Shown piece after piece: positions 42,101 to 50,990 of a stretch of 64,000 nt of DNA. Source of the stretch: Mycolicibacterium rhodesiae JS60 (GTDB lineage Bacteria; Actinomycetota; Actinomycetes; Mycobacteriales; Mycobacteriaceae); NCBI GenBank assembly GCA_000230935.2, contig AGIQ01000010.1:60238-124237 (forward strand), written 5' to 3'. Below the pieces are notes generated by a model. That model made no database searches, was not told where the DNA came from, and worked only from the letters and a program-made list of their open reading frames with translations. The position numbers and the translations under genes are program-made. Numbering within the stretch: the first letter of the stretch is position 1; the number at the start of each line of letters is the position of its first letter.

Positions 42101-44913
42101 TGCGCGGCAATCGTCGCGTCGCGGTTCACACCGGTGCGGCCGGTGCGCTCGGTCTCCTCGGCGGTGTACTTGACGACGATTTCCTTGTTGTTGCACACCA
42201 TTTCGAGCAGGTCGATGGCGTCGCGGTTGTCGTAGCGGGTTCCCCAGGTTTCGAAGAAACTGGCATGTGCCCGGTCGTGGGCGGGGCATTCGATGGTCCA
42301 CACGCCTTGGATGTGATCGGCAGTGACGCGGGGAATCTTGTGCTCGGAGGGTGCGAAGGTTTCGCGGGCGAACTGGCCGACGTAGCGGGCGTCGATCCAG
42401 GGGGATCCAGGTCGGGCGCTGATCTGGCTGGCCTGCCGGTCGACGGGCTGCACCGTGCGCAGCGCGTCAACGTATTCGTGGTAGCGGGGATCGTTTTCGG
42501 CGGCCTTTTGAGCCTCACGCAGCTGGCGGCGCACGTTGCCCGACAGGGCGGTAGCGGCAGGTATCAACACGTCGGGGTCGCGCAGTGAGGGAAACACCAG
42601 GCCGCGCAGGTGTTCACGGGCGGCGTCTTTGTCTGTGCCCAGCAGGGTGGCGATGTGGTCGAGGTCGACGCCGCCGTGCTGGTCGAGGCTGATGGCCAGG
42701 GCTTCGTCGGCGGTTTCGGCGCGGTCGCGGATGGTGGGCGGGCCCAGCAGGTCGACGCTGAAGATCGGCGCTTTGCGGACCTCTTTGGTCTGCTCGTCGT
42801 AGGACTCCAGGGCCAGCACCGTGGTCCAGGACGGGTCGTTGCGCAGGGCGGTGACGATGTGCGGGCGCAGCTTGTAGGGGTTGGGGGTCTCCCAGGCCTG
42901 CTGGTCCCACTGCTCGACGAGTTCCTCGGGGACCCGGGCGGCGTCGGGGTTCTTCTTGCGCCACGATGTGATCTTCTTGGCGAGCGTCTTGTCGTGTTTG
43001 TCCTGGGTGATCTCGGCGGGAGTGCTCCACTTGAACCGCTGGATCGGGCCGTGGCGTTTGACGTAGGCGTCGTAGAGGCGGTTGAGCTGGCCGCGCAGCT
43101 GCTCGCGGTCTTCTGGTGGTAGGCCGCTGCGCTGGGATGCCACGACGGCGTTGGCGGCATCGCGCAGCGCCAGCAGCTTGATCGTTTCGTCTTTGCGGCT
43201 CTGATAGACCTTGGTTTCGACCCATTTGTCGCGGTTCCAGGATTCGAACCGGTCGGCTTCGGCGTTGAAACGCAGGGTGCCGTAGGCGGGCAGTTGCCCG
43301 GCGGTCGCTTCGGTCAGCAGGCCGGGATCGAAGCTGACTTCGGTGACGTCGGTGAGGGTGGCCGGGTTGGCGGTCAGGCCGCGATCCTTGTCGATCGCGG
43401 TGTCGATGATGCTGCGCAGGCAGCGGGCGACCTGGTCGCCGACCGCCGATGGGTCCATGGTCTGGACCTGCAGGGTGGTGCTGCCGTGGATCCCGTGCCC
43501 GATCATCGGGGTGCCGAGCATGTATTCGGGACGCTCATGGAAGTAGGTGTTGACCGGCAGCGACGACGTCTGGCGATCGTCTGTGTCGAGGTCCATGTCG
43601 GCTACCTGCAGCCAGCTGTCCTCCCCCACTGCGATCTCGCGGTCGGCCTCTCGGCGGCGCAGCACGAGGATGTCGGTGACGACCTCGGTGCCGGCGACCC
43701 GGCGGAACGCGGCAGTGGGCAACCGCACGGCGCCGAGCAGGTCAGCGCGGGCCAGGATTTCACGGCGGGCTTTGTCGTCGACGTTGTCCATGGTGTAGCG
43801 GCTGGTGAGCGCCACGACGTAGCCACCGGGGGCGGTCAGGTCCAGCGACTTGACGATGAAGTGGTTGTGGATGGACAGCCGTTTCGGGTTGTACGAGGGG
43901 TCACGCAGCGCGAAGTCCCCGAACGGCACGTTGCCGATGACGGCGGCGAAGCTGCCGTTGGGCACGTTGGTGGTTTCGAAGCCCTCGGAACGGATTTGGG
44001 CCGACGGATACAGGTGGGCGGCCACCGCGGCGCTGATCGGGTCTTTCTCTACCCCGACCATCTGGGCGCTCTTAGGTGCCAGTCCGATGAAGGTGCCCGA
44101 TCCGCAGCCTGGCTCCAGGACGCGGCCGCCGCTGAATCCGGCGTGTTGCACGGCTTTCCACATGTGTTCGGCGATGGCCGGGTCGGTGTAGTGGGCGTTG
44201 AGTGTGCTGGCTGAGGCGGCCCGGTACTGGCTCTGTCCCAGCACCTCTTTGAGGTATTCGCGCTGGGATTCGTAGGTGTCCTTGCGGGTGTCGAAGACGT
44301 CGGCGATCGCGCCCCAGCCCGACCAACACGCCAGGGTCTGCTGCTCGGCGGCGGTGGCGGACCGTCCGTCACGCTGCATCCGCGTCAGGGTGTCGATGAC
44401 GGCGATGTTGGCCAGCAGCCGGGCCTTGGTTCCCGACGGGACGTGGATGTCGGTGCCGGGCTGAAAGTCCACCGCCGGCGGGTGGGCCACCTCCTCCTGG
44501 GGGTGCGGGGTGGTCGCGGCCGGGGCCACGTGCTCGGCGTCGGCCGCAGCGTGGACGGCGTCACGGCCGGCGGCGGTGTCGGGGACGGCGCTGAGGTTGG
44601 GCCGATTCTCGGCTGGCTTGTTCGTGGTGGTAGCGGCGGGGGTGTCCACCTGCATCGCTGACTCGGGCGGCACCAGGGTCAGCGCGGGTCGCTGCGGGGA
44701 GTTGAGGCTCAGCGAGTCGACCGCTGGCGGCGTCGTGTCCTGGCCCTGTTCCTTGGTGACGTCGCGGTCGGGGTGGCGCACCGGGGGCAGCGGGGCGCCA
44801 CCAGGGTCGATGACCCGGGGATCGGTGGGCAGGTCGAAGTTGTCCTCGGCGAACAGCGCCAACTGTGGGTCGTCAGACTCGCTGCGCTGACGGGCCTTCT
44901 TCTTGCGGGTTAC
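39133..44913 (-). CDS. Giant DNA-methylase/SNF2-helicase fusion protein
   Basis: At least ~1,900 residues. After a disordered start, an N6-adenine-methylase-like domain has motif I VLEPGCGSGTF (near 44100) and a motif IV variant IGNVPFGDF (near 43920; NVPF, not NPPF/Y). Then a superfamily 2 helicase: Walker A DHVVGAGKSGTM (near 41860), IDEAHMF (near 41380), LLGSTEKMGTGTNVQ and EQREGRIIRQGNQ (near 40280). The C-terminal ~550 residues are coiled-coil rich. Such fusions (like phage P1 DarB) occur on plasmids and phages and have been linked to protection from restriction or to DNA transfer. The start is unclear: the frame is open to 45552, but 44914-45500 looks like a shadow of the next gene. Confidence 0.8.
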   Translation of the reverse strand, partial: VTRKKKARQRSESDDPQLALFAEDNFDLPTDPRVIDPGGAPLPPVRHPDRDVTKEQGQDTTPPAVDSLSLNSPQRPALTLVPPESAMQVDTPAATTTNKPAENRPNLSAVPDTAAGRDAVHAAADAEHVAPAATTPHPQEEVAHPPAVDFQPGTDIHVPSGTKARLLANIAVIDTLTRMQRDGRSATAAEQQTLACWSGWGAIADVFDTRKDTYESQREYLKEVLGQSQYRAASASTLNAHYTDPAIAEHMWKAVQHAGFSGGRVLEPGCGSGTFIGLAPKSAQMVGVEKDPISAAVAAHLYPSAQIRSEGFETTNVPNGSFAAVIGNVPFGDFALRDPSYNPKRLSIHNHFIVKSLDLTAPGGYVVALTSRYTMDNVDDKARREILARADLLGAVRLPTAAFRRVAGTEVVTDILVLRRREADREIAVGEDSWLQVADMDLDTDDRQTSSLPVNTYFHERPEYMLGTPMIGHGIHGSTTLQVQTMDPSAVGDQVARCLRSIIDTAIDKDRGLTANPATLTDVTEVSFDPGLLTEATAGQLPAYGTLRFNAEADRFESWNRDKWVETKVYQSRKDETIKLLALRDAANAVVASQRSGLPPEDREQLRGQLNRLYDAYVKRHGPIQRFKWSTPAEITQDKHDKTLAKKITSWRKKNPDAARVPEELVEQWDQQAWETPNPYKLRPHIVTALRNDPSWTTVLALESYDEQTKEVRKAPIFSVDLLGPPTIRDRAETADEALAISLDQHGGVDLDHIATLLGTDKDAAREHLRGLVFPSLRDPDVLIPAATALSGNVRRQLREAQKAAENDPRYHEYVDALRTVQPVDRQASQISARPGSPWIDARYVGQFARETFAPSEHKIPRVTADHIQGVWTIECPAHDRAHASFFETWGTRYDNRDAIDLLEMVCNNKEIVVKYTAEETERTGRTGVNRDATIAAQAKATKISEAFQKWIFADETRRDELVNVYNERFNCLRAPKYSGAALTLPGLSKRFEPHPYQRDAVARIIAEPNVLLDHVVGAGKSGTMFMAAMEMRRLGLARQPWLVVPNHIIEQVGKEAKWWYPSAEILLGAPGTDPEGRRRFIAQSATSDWDMVIAPQSLFEAIPVGPEVQRDYIERELEILREALTATTEDTTPTSVKRLEKALQRYETKLKDLTEQASKDTGLRFEQTGADYLFIDEAHMFKNRTRLSAVKELACPNGSERADDLAMKMDMLRQRRGEEALALGRQPTAADERVATFATGTPVANSLGEMYVMQRYLRPDLLDDAGVFHLNDWGAAFTSTINTVEVNATGTQLRPVTRVGKFCNLQELLKLSSVFTDVITRDQVLDQADIELPELVGGKRTIINIPADQELKDFITDLGYRATDIDPKNMARDNILKISNDGREASLDPRMVHLPAPAYSRTAAVADQIMAVHKATADRIYKDPQHGHDMPNPGGLQIVFCDRGTPTRKAGKPKDSFGMYTAIRDELISRGMPAEKIRFIHDAEKPEDKLRLFDECNRGMVSVLLGSTEKMGTGTNVQARAVALHHVDVPWRPADLEQREGRIIRQGNQNRAVHIFNYVVEGSYDTVMWQKIEAKSLFIEQVKRADIAVDEVEDVGGGDLSASAAETKAIATGDPRYVRQVQLQDEIDHLAALERSHHETLASRDREIAATQRQLAIVNSDLQALAPVVEDVAARDPDARPTVLVEGRGYKERKDAADAFATVSRNTYHAMKNAPGYENRPLNASINGVGLLARRDHMNSKLWIKADVPSAEIDATVLDLHETVGSRDDSGSAKTRGLLTRLENLYKDLPNHHQRLQRNHDQLTATIEDLQTTEVEQFDRGHELAALREEHSTLTTMLRLEAQSEAAKAKAAEAQHRMRAAGREPGWSLHLNPTPFLLEESGLDTAEQYRFAHKIAERSRAADYLASQQEQGQEHDRDTDEGLAL

Positions 44914-45584
44914 TCGATCGGGTACCCGTCGGCCCTGAGCTCCTCCTCCACCAGCGGGGTGAGTCGGGGCACCAGGTGGTGGCGCGGGTGGGTGGGCACG
45001 GGACGGCCTTCCTCCGCGCGAGTCGCGAGCAGGTAGGCCGCTGTCACCCGAAACATCGCCGATCGTTGTGGCCACACCGTGTCGGCCAGATCCTCCACGG
45101 CCTCGCTGGGTTCGGTCCGGTAGCGGACGTCGCGCCACCGGTCCTGCCAGCTCACCTCGGGACTGGGCCGGCTGACCGGCTCCGGCTGATCCTCGGCCGG
45201 GGTCGGAATCAGTGCGTACAGTTCTTGGCGCACGACCGCTTCCCTGGCGTTCTGCAGGGCTGTCTCGTGCAGGCCGACCGTGGTCTGGTGGTCGGGCTCC
45301 TGACCGGGGTGGGCCGTCCGCCACCGACTGATCGCGTCCTGCGCCAGGTCGATCGACAGCGCTGCGGCCTTGTTGTCCAGCCGCTCGGTCACCAGGTTGA
45401 AGAACGTCTCGGTCTGCTCGCTCGACCAGCCCGTCGGCAGGCCGAGCTGCCGGTAGGCGGTCTGCACCGCCTCGCGCATCCATTGGCTGCTCACGCGCTT
45501 CATTATCCGATGCGTTGATGCTGAACAGATCCGGTTGCTGCTGGTCGCCCATAGCAGCCTCCCTACGGCCATACCGCTAGTCAT
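44910..45584 (-). CDS. Hypothetical protein coupled to the methylase-helicase
   Basis: About 224 residues from ATG 45584, which has AAGGGAG seven bases upstream and overlaps the previous gene's stop. Natural-looking sequence begins at MKRVSSQWMREAVQTAYRQL (ATG 45503) and runs to EEELRADGYPIE. It is helical and soluble, without a known family. A stronger Shine-Dalgarno (AGGGAGG) precedes ATG 45552 in the helicase frame, so start choice here is open, and a frameshift relation between this gene and the helicase is possible. Confidence 0.55.
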   Translation of the reverse strand: MTSGMAVGRLLWATSSNRICSASTHRIMKRVSSQWMREAVQTAYRQLGLPTGWSSEQTETFFNLVTERLDNKAAALSIDLAQDAISRWRTAHPGQEPDHQTTVGLHETALQNAREAVVRQELYALIPTPAEDQPEPVSRPSPEVSWQDRWRDVRYRTEPSEAVEDLADTVWPQRSAMFRVTAAYLLATRAEEGRPVPTHPRHHLVPRLTPLVEEELRADGYPIE

Positions 45585-46458
45585 GGATTTCTCCCTTACC
45601 TGCGGCATCGCCCTCATCGGGGCTGCCCGAATCTGGATCTGGCACGGCTCGCCGTGCCGGATCTCCCACTTCTGCTATGGCGACGTTGACACGGCTTAAA
45701 GCCTCATCGGCGTCGGACAGAAGCTGCGCCACGCTCTGTGCCTGGCGGTTGAGTCTGATCTTGATTGCCTTCAACGTGTCTCGCAGCGCGTTGAGCGGCA
45801 CCAGCGCGGGATGGGCGATCGCGGACCCGATCCGCACTGGGGCTCCCCCACGCAGCACGGTCAGCGCCGACCCGCGTTCCCACATCAGGAACCGGTCGAT
45901 ACGGTCGAGCGTCTCGGCGGTCGGCACGTACCCGCGTTGGCCCAACGTGGCCAGGGTCGAGCGTCCGGGGCCACCGATCGCGGCAAACTTCGACTTGGTC
46001 ATGTTCAGTTCGCGTAGCCGACGCTCGATCGCGGTGACCAACCCGCTGTAATCCCACTGGGCGGGGTCCTCGTTCGGGTCGAACAGGGTGTCGAGGGTCA
46101 CCCCGGACCCTGCCTGCTCCTCGGGCAGGGTCGACTTCGGCAGCTGCCGGTACACACCGCGCTCGCGCGGCACCGGGTCGCCGCCGTGCAGAACCGCCCG
46201 GGCCGACCCGGGCTCCCACACCAGCAGGTCATCGAGTTTGGCGAGCGTCTGCAGATTCGGGACACGATCCGCGTCACGCAGGCTGGTCAGGGTCGAGCGC
46301 GATAGGATTCCAAGCTTGGAGGCACCAAGGAGGCTGAACCCCAGCTCCCGTAGACGAATCTGCATCTGCTGGGACAACCGTTTGACGTCGGGTTGCCCGC
46401 CGGATTCCGCGTCGAGCTCAACGGCCGCGATGATCGCCTCCCTGGGTCCGCTGCTCAA
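45577..46458 (-). CDS. Regulator with two tandem HTH domains
   Basis: 293 residues. Two similar units, about 24-85 (RLSQQMQIRLRELGFSLLGA, SRSTLTSLRDADRVPNLQTL, DDLLVWEPGSARAVLHGG) and about 140-210 (AIERRLRELNMTKSKFAAIG, GRSTLATLGQRGYVPTAETL, DRFLMWERGSALTVLRGG). Each is an XRE-like HTH followed by a conserved W-E-x-GSA segment, so the gene arose by internal duplication. It leads the methylase-helicase operon and may regulate it. The C-terminus is acidic and disordered. Confidence 0.7.
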   Translation of the reverse strand: MSSGPREAIIAAVELDAESGGQPDVKRLSQQMQIRLRELGFSLLGASKLGILSRSTLTSLRDADRVPNLQTLAKLDDLLVWEPGSARAVLHGGDPVPRERGVYRQLPKSTLPEEQAGSGVTLDTLFDPNEDPAQWDYSGLVTAIERRLRELNMTKSKFAAIGGPGRSTLATLGQRGYVPTAETLDRIDRFLMWERGSALTVLRGGAPVRIGSAIAHPALVPLNALRDTLKAIKIRLNRQAQSVAQLLSDADEALSRVNVAIAEVGDPARRAVPDPDSGSPDEGDAAGKGEIHD

Positions 46459-46620
46459 CAGGACCGCAAAAGCCCTGATTGGTCCCAGATATTACATGCC
46501 TGACGCGCATACAGATAGGTCAACGTTGCGCAATCGTCAATCGCCTTCGTGCAACGGATTGATGTAGACCCAGGTGTGAGCAGGCCGCCGGGCGTCGTTT
46601 GTACGACTGGATGTCGCGGC

Positions 46621-47889
46621 TTAGCCTGCGCTGCGGGTTGCTGTTTGTGCCGCGTCGAGGATTTCGTCAACGATGGTGTGGTGGACCTTGTGGTAGCGCC
46701 CGATGGTGCTTGGCGGGGTTCCGGTGTCGTGCTGGGCCAACATCGCGGCAACGACTTCCGGGTGCTTGGTCGTGGGGTGTCGTTTCATCCGGCCTTGGGT
46801 TACCCCGCTGTGGACAAGGGTCTTGGCCAGCGGCAGCCATTTCTGGATTCCAGTGTCGTCCACGCTGTCGTGCGCAGGTACGCGCATCTGGTGTGCGGAT
46901 GTGCGGCTGGGGACAGCGGCCAGTGTGCGCGGGTCGCTGTGGGCGGGACTTGGCTGCCCAGGATCTGATGCGTCGCGGGCGTGCATTTGCGCGGGTCCTT
47001 CGGGCGCGCGCGGGTGCGCGATCTGCGTTGTCCTGGCCTGCTGCGGTGATTGTGATCCCGGTGGTTTCGGCGGCGTCGGGCCGGGGTCATGGTCAGGCGC
47101 CCCGCTCGGTGCGGGGTGCCCGTCGAGCCATGGTGAGGGTTGGCGGTGGGTGCACAGCTCGTGGGCATGATGCAGAACAGATAGGCGGGCCAGCATCTTG
47201 TCGCGCATCTGCGGGTCGTCGGCAACGTTGGCGGCCAAAAGTGCCCGCTGTAGGCGCGCTTCGCGCGACCACCGCCAGCGGCGGGGCATGCTGAGCTGCG
47301 CGGATCGGAATGCGGCGCGGTCGCGCGTGCGCTGCAGCGCATCGCGCTCGTCGTCGGCCAGGCCGAGTCGTGAGAGTATCCGTTCTCGCAATTCGTGGCC
47401 GATGCGGGCGAGAGTTCCTGTTCGATGGTGGCGGGCGCGAAGCTCCAGACCGAGCGCCAGGTGCAGCATGACCGCGCCGAGGACGGGCCCGAGGATCACC
47501 CGGGCGAGACCTTCCTCGAGGTCACTCATCGCCCAGGCCATGTAGCCGGAGACGGCGCACATCGCCCACACGACCACGCGGAACGGTCCGGGGTGGCCGG
47601 AGCGGCGCACGTTGACAGCCATGCCGGCACCTGAAACGACCAGTGCCAGCTCGGCGACTGCGAACATGATGTACCGCTCGCCGTCGGCGGTCGGGATATT
47701 CAGAACCTCGTCGAAGAAGCGCCACGAGGTGTTGAGGCTGACAGGCAGGGTGGCCAGGGCAGCGACATAGCACGCGACGGTGACTCCCGACTCGCGCTGC
47801 GGCGCGCGCTCGGGTCCGACGGTGTCGACTGGGGGGCTGGACTTGGGCGCCGGGAAACGCTGGCGGGTCGGCTCAGCGGAAACGGTCAT
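46621..47889 (-). CDS. DUF2637/Spd-type plasmid membrane protein
   Basis: 422 residues. Four membrane spans in the first ~160 (VACYVAALATLPVSLNTSWR, MFAVAELALVVSGAGMAVNV, VVVWAMCAVSGYMAWAMSDL, VILGPVLGAVMLHLALGLEL), then a basic helical part, a long Pro/His-rich linker and a C-terminal HTH-like segment (HPEVVAAMLAQHDTGTPPST, IGRYHKVHHTIVDEIL). The four-span module is like DUF2637/SpdA proteins of actinobacterial conjugative plasmids, which work in spread of plasmids between cells. The C-terminal DNA-binding part suggests it tethers DNA to the membrane. Confidence 0.65.
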   Translation of the reverse strand: MTVSAEPTRQRFPAPKSSPPVDTVGPERAPQRESGVTVACYVAALATLPVSLNTSWRFFDEVLNIPTADGERYIMFAVAELALVVSGAGMAVNVRRSGHPGPFRVVVWAMCAVSGYMAWAMSDLEEGLARVILGPVLGAVMLHLALGLELRARHHRTGTLARIGHELRERILSRLGLADDERDALQRTRDRAAFRSAQLSMPRRWRWSREARLQRALLAANVADDPQMRDKMLARLSVLHHAHELCTHRQPSPWLDGHPAPSGAPDHDPGPTPPKPPGSQSPQQARTTQIAHPRAPEGPAQMHARDASDPGQPSPAHSDPRTLAAVPSRTSAHQMRVPAHDSVDDTGIQKWLPLAKTLVHSGVTQGRMKRHPTTKHPEVVAAMLAQHDTGTPPSTIGRYHKVHHTIVDEILDAAQTATRSAG

Positions 47890-47971
47890 TGCGCTCTCCG
47901 GTGATCGAGGGCAGAGGACTTGCCACGCGGACTAACGAGCCCGGCCGCGCCACAACAGCACTATACCGGGT

Positions 47972-48190
47972 TTAGTGATCGTTGTCAGTACGCGATAAGG
48001 CTTTCCGGAGCCCAGCTGCGGTGAGGCCGGCCTCGCGCTGCATTTCACTCCAGGTAGCGCCAGCGTCTTTGGCCTGGCGAATCGCCCTGTCCCGCAGCGC
48101 AATATGGCGCTTGCGGTCCGCGTCGATCCGGTCGAGCTCTCCAGCCTGGGCGCGAACACGACGCAACGCTGCCGCCTTCTGGACTGCCAT
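47972..48190 (-). CDS. Small helical DNA-binding-like protein
   Basis: 72 residues from ATG 48190: a basic helix (AALRRVRAQAGELDRIDADR), then RAIRQAKDAGATWSEMQREA and GLTAAGLRKALSR, an HTH of the type used for short plasmid regulators. It is the first gene after the putative origin region on this strand. The frame is open far upstream, but that part is shadow-like. Confidence 0.5.
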   Translation of the reverse strand: MAVQKAAALRRVRAQAGELDRIDADRKRHIALRDRAIRQAKDAGATWSEMQREAGLTAAGLRKALSRTDNDH

Positions 48191-49351
48191 AACACCGGAT
48201 ACTTTACCGGGTGAAGTGGCGGTTCGGCGAAACGCGCATTGGCCGGCGATGCGCATTTGCGCGGACTGCGCGCCGCGCAACGCCCTCGCCGGCGCGGCCT
48301 GTCCCCCGTCGGGCGGACCTGCCCGCACACCGGATGTGCGCCGCGCATCACTGTTCATCGCCTGTCTTCCGGCGCCGGTTCGACTCGTTCCCCGCGCACG
48401 TGCGGGGATGATGCGCGCCGCGCAATCGCGATTCCGCGCGCCGGTTGATGTGCGGCGCACACGCTGTGCCCTTCCACTCCCCCGGGTGCTGGTGTGCATA
48501 CTTGCGGACTGTAACCAGCCCTGCTGACATAATCACCCTTGCCACTCCCCCGGGACGCGCGTCGTCTCGATCCGGGGCGAGCTTGTCCGACGGTGCCTTC
48601 CTTTGGGACGTGGTCCCGGCCGCCCGGCCGCCCGGGGGCCGGCACAGGGCTCAACTCGGCTGCAACAGTCGCGGCAACATGGACTGCAACAGTTGCTGCA
48701 ACACGCTTGTTCGGCGGGCGCATGCCGCACACCGATGCGAACAAGTCACGACCTGGGAAAACGGCGCTGAGCGGCCGTTGCGCCACGATCGCGGGCTCCC
48801 TTATGTGAGGGGTGCTGGGCGGCATCTCGGCTGTTCCACGTGGCGTATAGCCTCGATTTTGCGTGCGGTTCTCCCCCTGGTCGGTGGACATTGCCCGCAA
48901 CATCGGATACCACCTAGGCGCACAACATGCTATGCAACATGGGGCGTCACATAGTGGCGCCGCAGGGGTGCGGCGCGGGGGCGAGGCGATAAGGCGTGCG
49001 ATGTATGGGTGGCGCTGATGTCAGGAGTAGTGGTACGGCGCACGTGCGCGGCGATGCGGTCAGGCGATAATTTGTGGCGTAGGTGTACAGCGGGGATGCG
49101 AGCACGTTTGGCGTGGCGGGCATGTGCAGCGTGTCGGTGTGGATAGCCGGTACGGCGGCTGCGTCTGTGTTATCGTGATCGCCAGTGATGTGTGCTATCG
49201 CGCAGAGCGTGTGACACCGCATTAATAGGTGACAAGGCGCGCACAGCCGGTGCACAACAGCAGAGAACGATGTCGCATGGCGACGTGGTACGGCTGGTAG
49301 GTGTGGTGGGTGCGATACGCCACCACACGCGGTGGATGGAAGGGGCTTCCT
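48191..49351. other. 1.2-kb gene-free region with iteron-like repeats, origin candidate
   Basis: No frame here looks coding. A TGCAACA-type heptamer recurs: 48661-48668, 48673-48680, 48685-48692, 48697-48704 (about every 12 bp), then near 48897-48903 and 48933-48940. Regularly spaced short repeats next to parA are what a replication origin or a partition site looks like. The right part (48950-49330) is less GC-rich and probably contains the parA promoter. Confidence 0.45.
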
Positions 49352-50239
49352 ATGCAGGGGACGGTGGTGCAGCGAGGTGCGGGGTTGGAGCGTATCGGGC
49401 TGACGGGGCCAGCTCTGGACACGTTCTGCGTGGATGTGGGTGCCAGCCTGGATTACGTGCTTGACCTGTTCGATCGGCTCATCATCACGATCGCGGCGTG
49501 GAAGGGCGGGGTCGGCAAGACCGAGTTGGCCAAGGAGCTGGCATGGCTACTCGACGGCGTGCTGGTGGACTTGGACTGGGATGCAGGCGGCGCCACCCGG
49601 GCGTGGGGGTATCGCCACGAGACCCGCACGAATGCGCCGCTGTTAGACGCCTTGGAGCGGGGACGGTGCCCTCGTCCGCTGTCGGGCCGTGGGATGCGTG
49701 CCGACCTGATCCCGTCGCACCCTGACTTCGCGGTCAACCAGCCTTCTGGGCCCGATATGGCGGCCGCGCTGGAGAAGTGGTCGGCCGAGCTGAAACGCCC
49801 GCTGATCATCGACACGCATCCGGGCGGTGTCCCCTCCACGGTGGGTGCGGCCAGCGCCGCTCACGTGGTGGTGGTGCCGGTGAACCTGGAAACGCGTGCT
49901 CTGGCGGCGACCGAGCAGATGACTAGCGAGTTGCAGGGTGGGTATCCGCTGCTGTTGGTGCCCAACCGGGTTGAGGCCGCTCCCGAACCTGAGGTGCGCC
50001 GCCTGGAGAAAATCAGCACCACCTACGGCATCGAGGTGGGTCCGCCGGTGCGCAACCATCCATTCCTGAAACGTCGCAAGCTTTCAGGGGCGGTGTGTGC
50101 ACCGGGCAAATCCGGGCACGTTCCGGCTTCCTCCGCGAGGTTCGTCGCGGAGGTTAAAGACGTGGGCCGCACCGTGTTGACTCATGCGGTCCGGAACGCG
50201 ATCGCCCAGCACCAGCAGGATGAGGAGGCGTTGTTGTGA
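49352..50239 (+). CDS. parA: ParA-type partition ATPase
   Basis: 295 residues from ATG 49352 (GGAAGGGG upstream). The deviant Walker A motif KGGVGKTELA lies at ~51-60, a second ATPase motif VDLDWDAGGATRAWG follows, and switch II is LIIDTHPGG. ParA ATPases position plasmids with a DNA-binding partner. The first ~45 residues do not contain a ParA HTH, so the N-terminal extension is short. It overlaps the next gene by 4 nt (GTGA). Confidence 0.85.
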   Translation: MQGTVVQRGAGLERIGLTGPALDTFCVDVGASLDYVLDLFDRLIITIAAWKGGVGKTELAKELAWLLDGVLVDLDWDAGGATRAWGYRHETRTNAPLLDALERGRCPRPLSGRGMRADLIPSHPDFAVNQPSGPDMAAALEKWSAELKRPLIIDTHPGGVPSTVGAASAAHVVVVPVNLETRALAATEQMTSELQGGYPLLLVPNRVEAAPEPEVRRLEKISTTYGIEVGPPVRNHPFLKRRKLSGAVCAPGKSGHVPASSARFVAEVKDVGRTVLTHAVRNAIAQHQQDEEALL

Positions 50240-50973
50240 GCGAGACTGCTGTCAACAGCGGTGGATTGAGCAAGCTTCGGGAGGGCAGGCAACGCAGGGC
50301 CGGGCAGGTCCCGCCTCCCAGGCATCCCGCGGCGGCCCCTGCCACCCCACAGGACCAGGTGAGCGCCGAGACGACCGCCCCTGCTGCGGCGGCCAGCCCT
50401 GTGCTGAGCCGCGCAGCTGCGGGTGCTGAACGGGGCGCCGTCCGTGACATTGCAACCCCACCTGACCGTGCAGACACCGAAGTGGCGGCGGGGGAGGGTG
50501 CGGCGCAGACCGTCGGACGCCGACCGCTGCCGGATCTGACCATCGACTGGTCCGATCCGGTGATGCATGTGGTGCGCGCGACTCGCCTCAGTGTGGCCGG
50601 TTCGGTGTTTGATGCGTTCAAGGCGGCCGCCGAGCAGCCGGGCCAGCCTCCGCAGACGTCGCTGATCATGGCGGCGGTGAGTAGCCATCTGGCGCGGTTG
50701 CCTGAGTTGGTGTTGGCGCGGCGCCCAGATGAGCACACCGACTTCTCGTCGTTTTATCGGCGGCCGACGGTTGCGAGCAGGAACAGGACCGACCCGCAGG
50801 TGGCGCTGTATATCCGCCCGAACGGTGGGGAGGACCAGGCGCTCAACCGCATTGTCAGTTGGGTCAACGCGATCATCACTGACGGACATCCAGGCCGGCG
50901 GGAGGCGTCGCGTTCGGAGGTCGTCGCGGCTGCGCTGGCCGCCGAGTATCCGGCTGCATCCAAGCGGCGCTAG
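50236..50973 (+). CDS. Probable ParA partner (centromere-binding protein)
   Basis: 245 residues. The first ~90 are disordered, with an N-terminal basic stretch (LSKLREGRQRRAGQ) that could stimulate the ATPase, as in ParB/ParG-type partners. The C-terminal ~130 residues are folded (VFDAFKAAAEQPGQPPQTSL, MAAVSSHLARLPELVLARRP, IVSWVNAIITDGHPGRREAS, RSEVVAAALAAEYP), with helices that could form an RHH- or HTH-like DNA-binding unit. No canonical ParB box. The role is inferred from the coupling to parA. Confidence 0.6.
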   Translation: MSETAVNSGGLSKLREGRQRRAGQVPPPRHPAAAPATPQDQVSAETTAPAAAASPVLSRAAAGAERGAVRDIATPPDRADTEVAAGEGAAQTVGRRPLPDLTIDWSDPVMHVVRATRLSVAGSVFDAFKAAAEQPGQPPQTSLIMAAVSSHLARLPELVLARRPDEHTDFSSFYRRPTVASRNRTDPQVALYIRPNGGEDQALNRIVSWVNAIITDGHPGRREASRSEVVAAALAAEYPAASKRR

Positions 50974-50990
50974 ACCCACGACCCGCCCGG

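Noticed and set aside
44914..45552. N-terminal ~213 residues of the longest helicase frame
   Set aside because: Composition is Arg/Pro/Gly/Asp-rich and shadow-like, while the neighbour frame encodes a natural protein; kept only as a start-site question.
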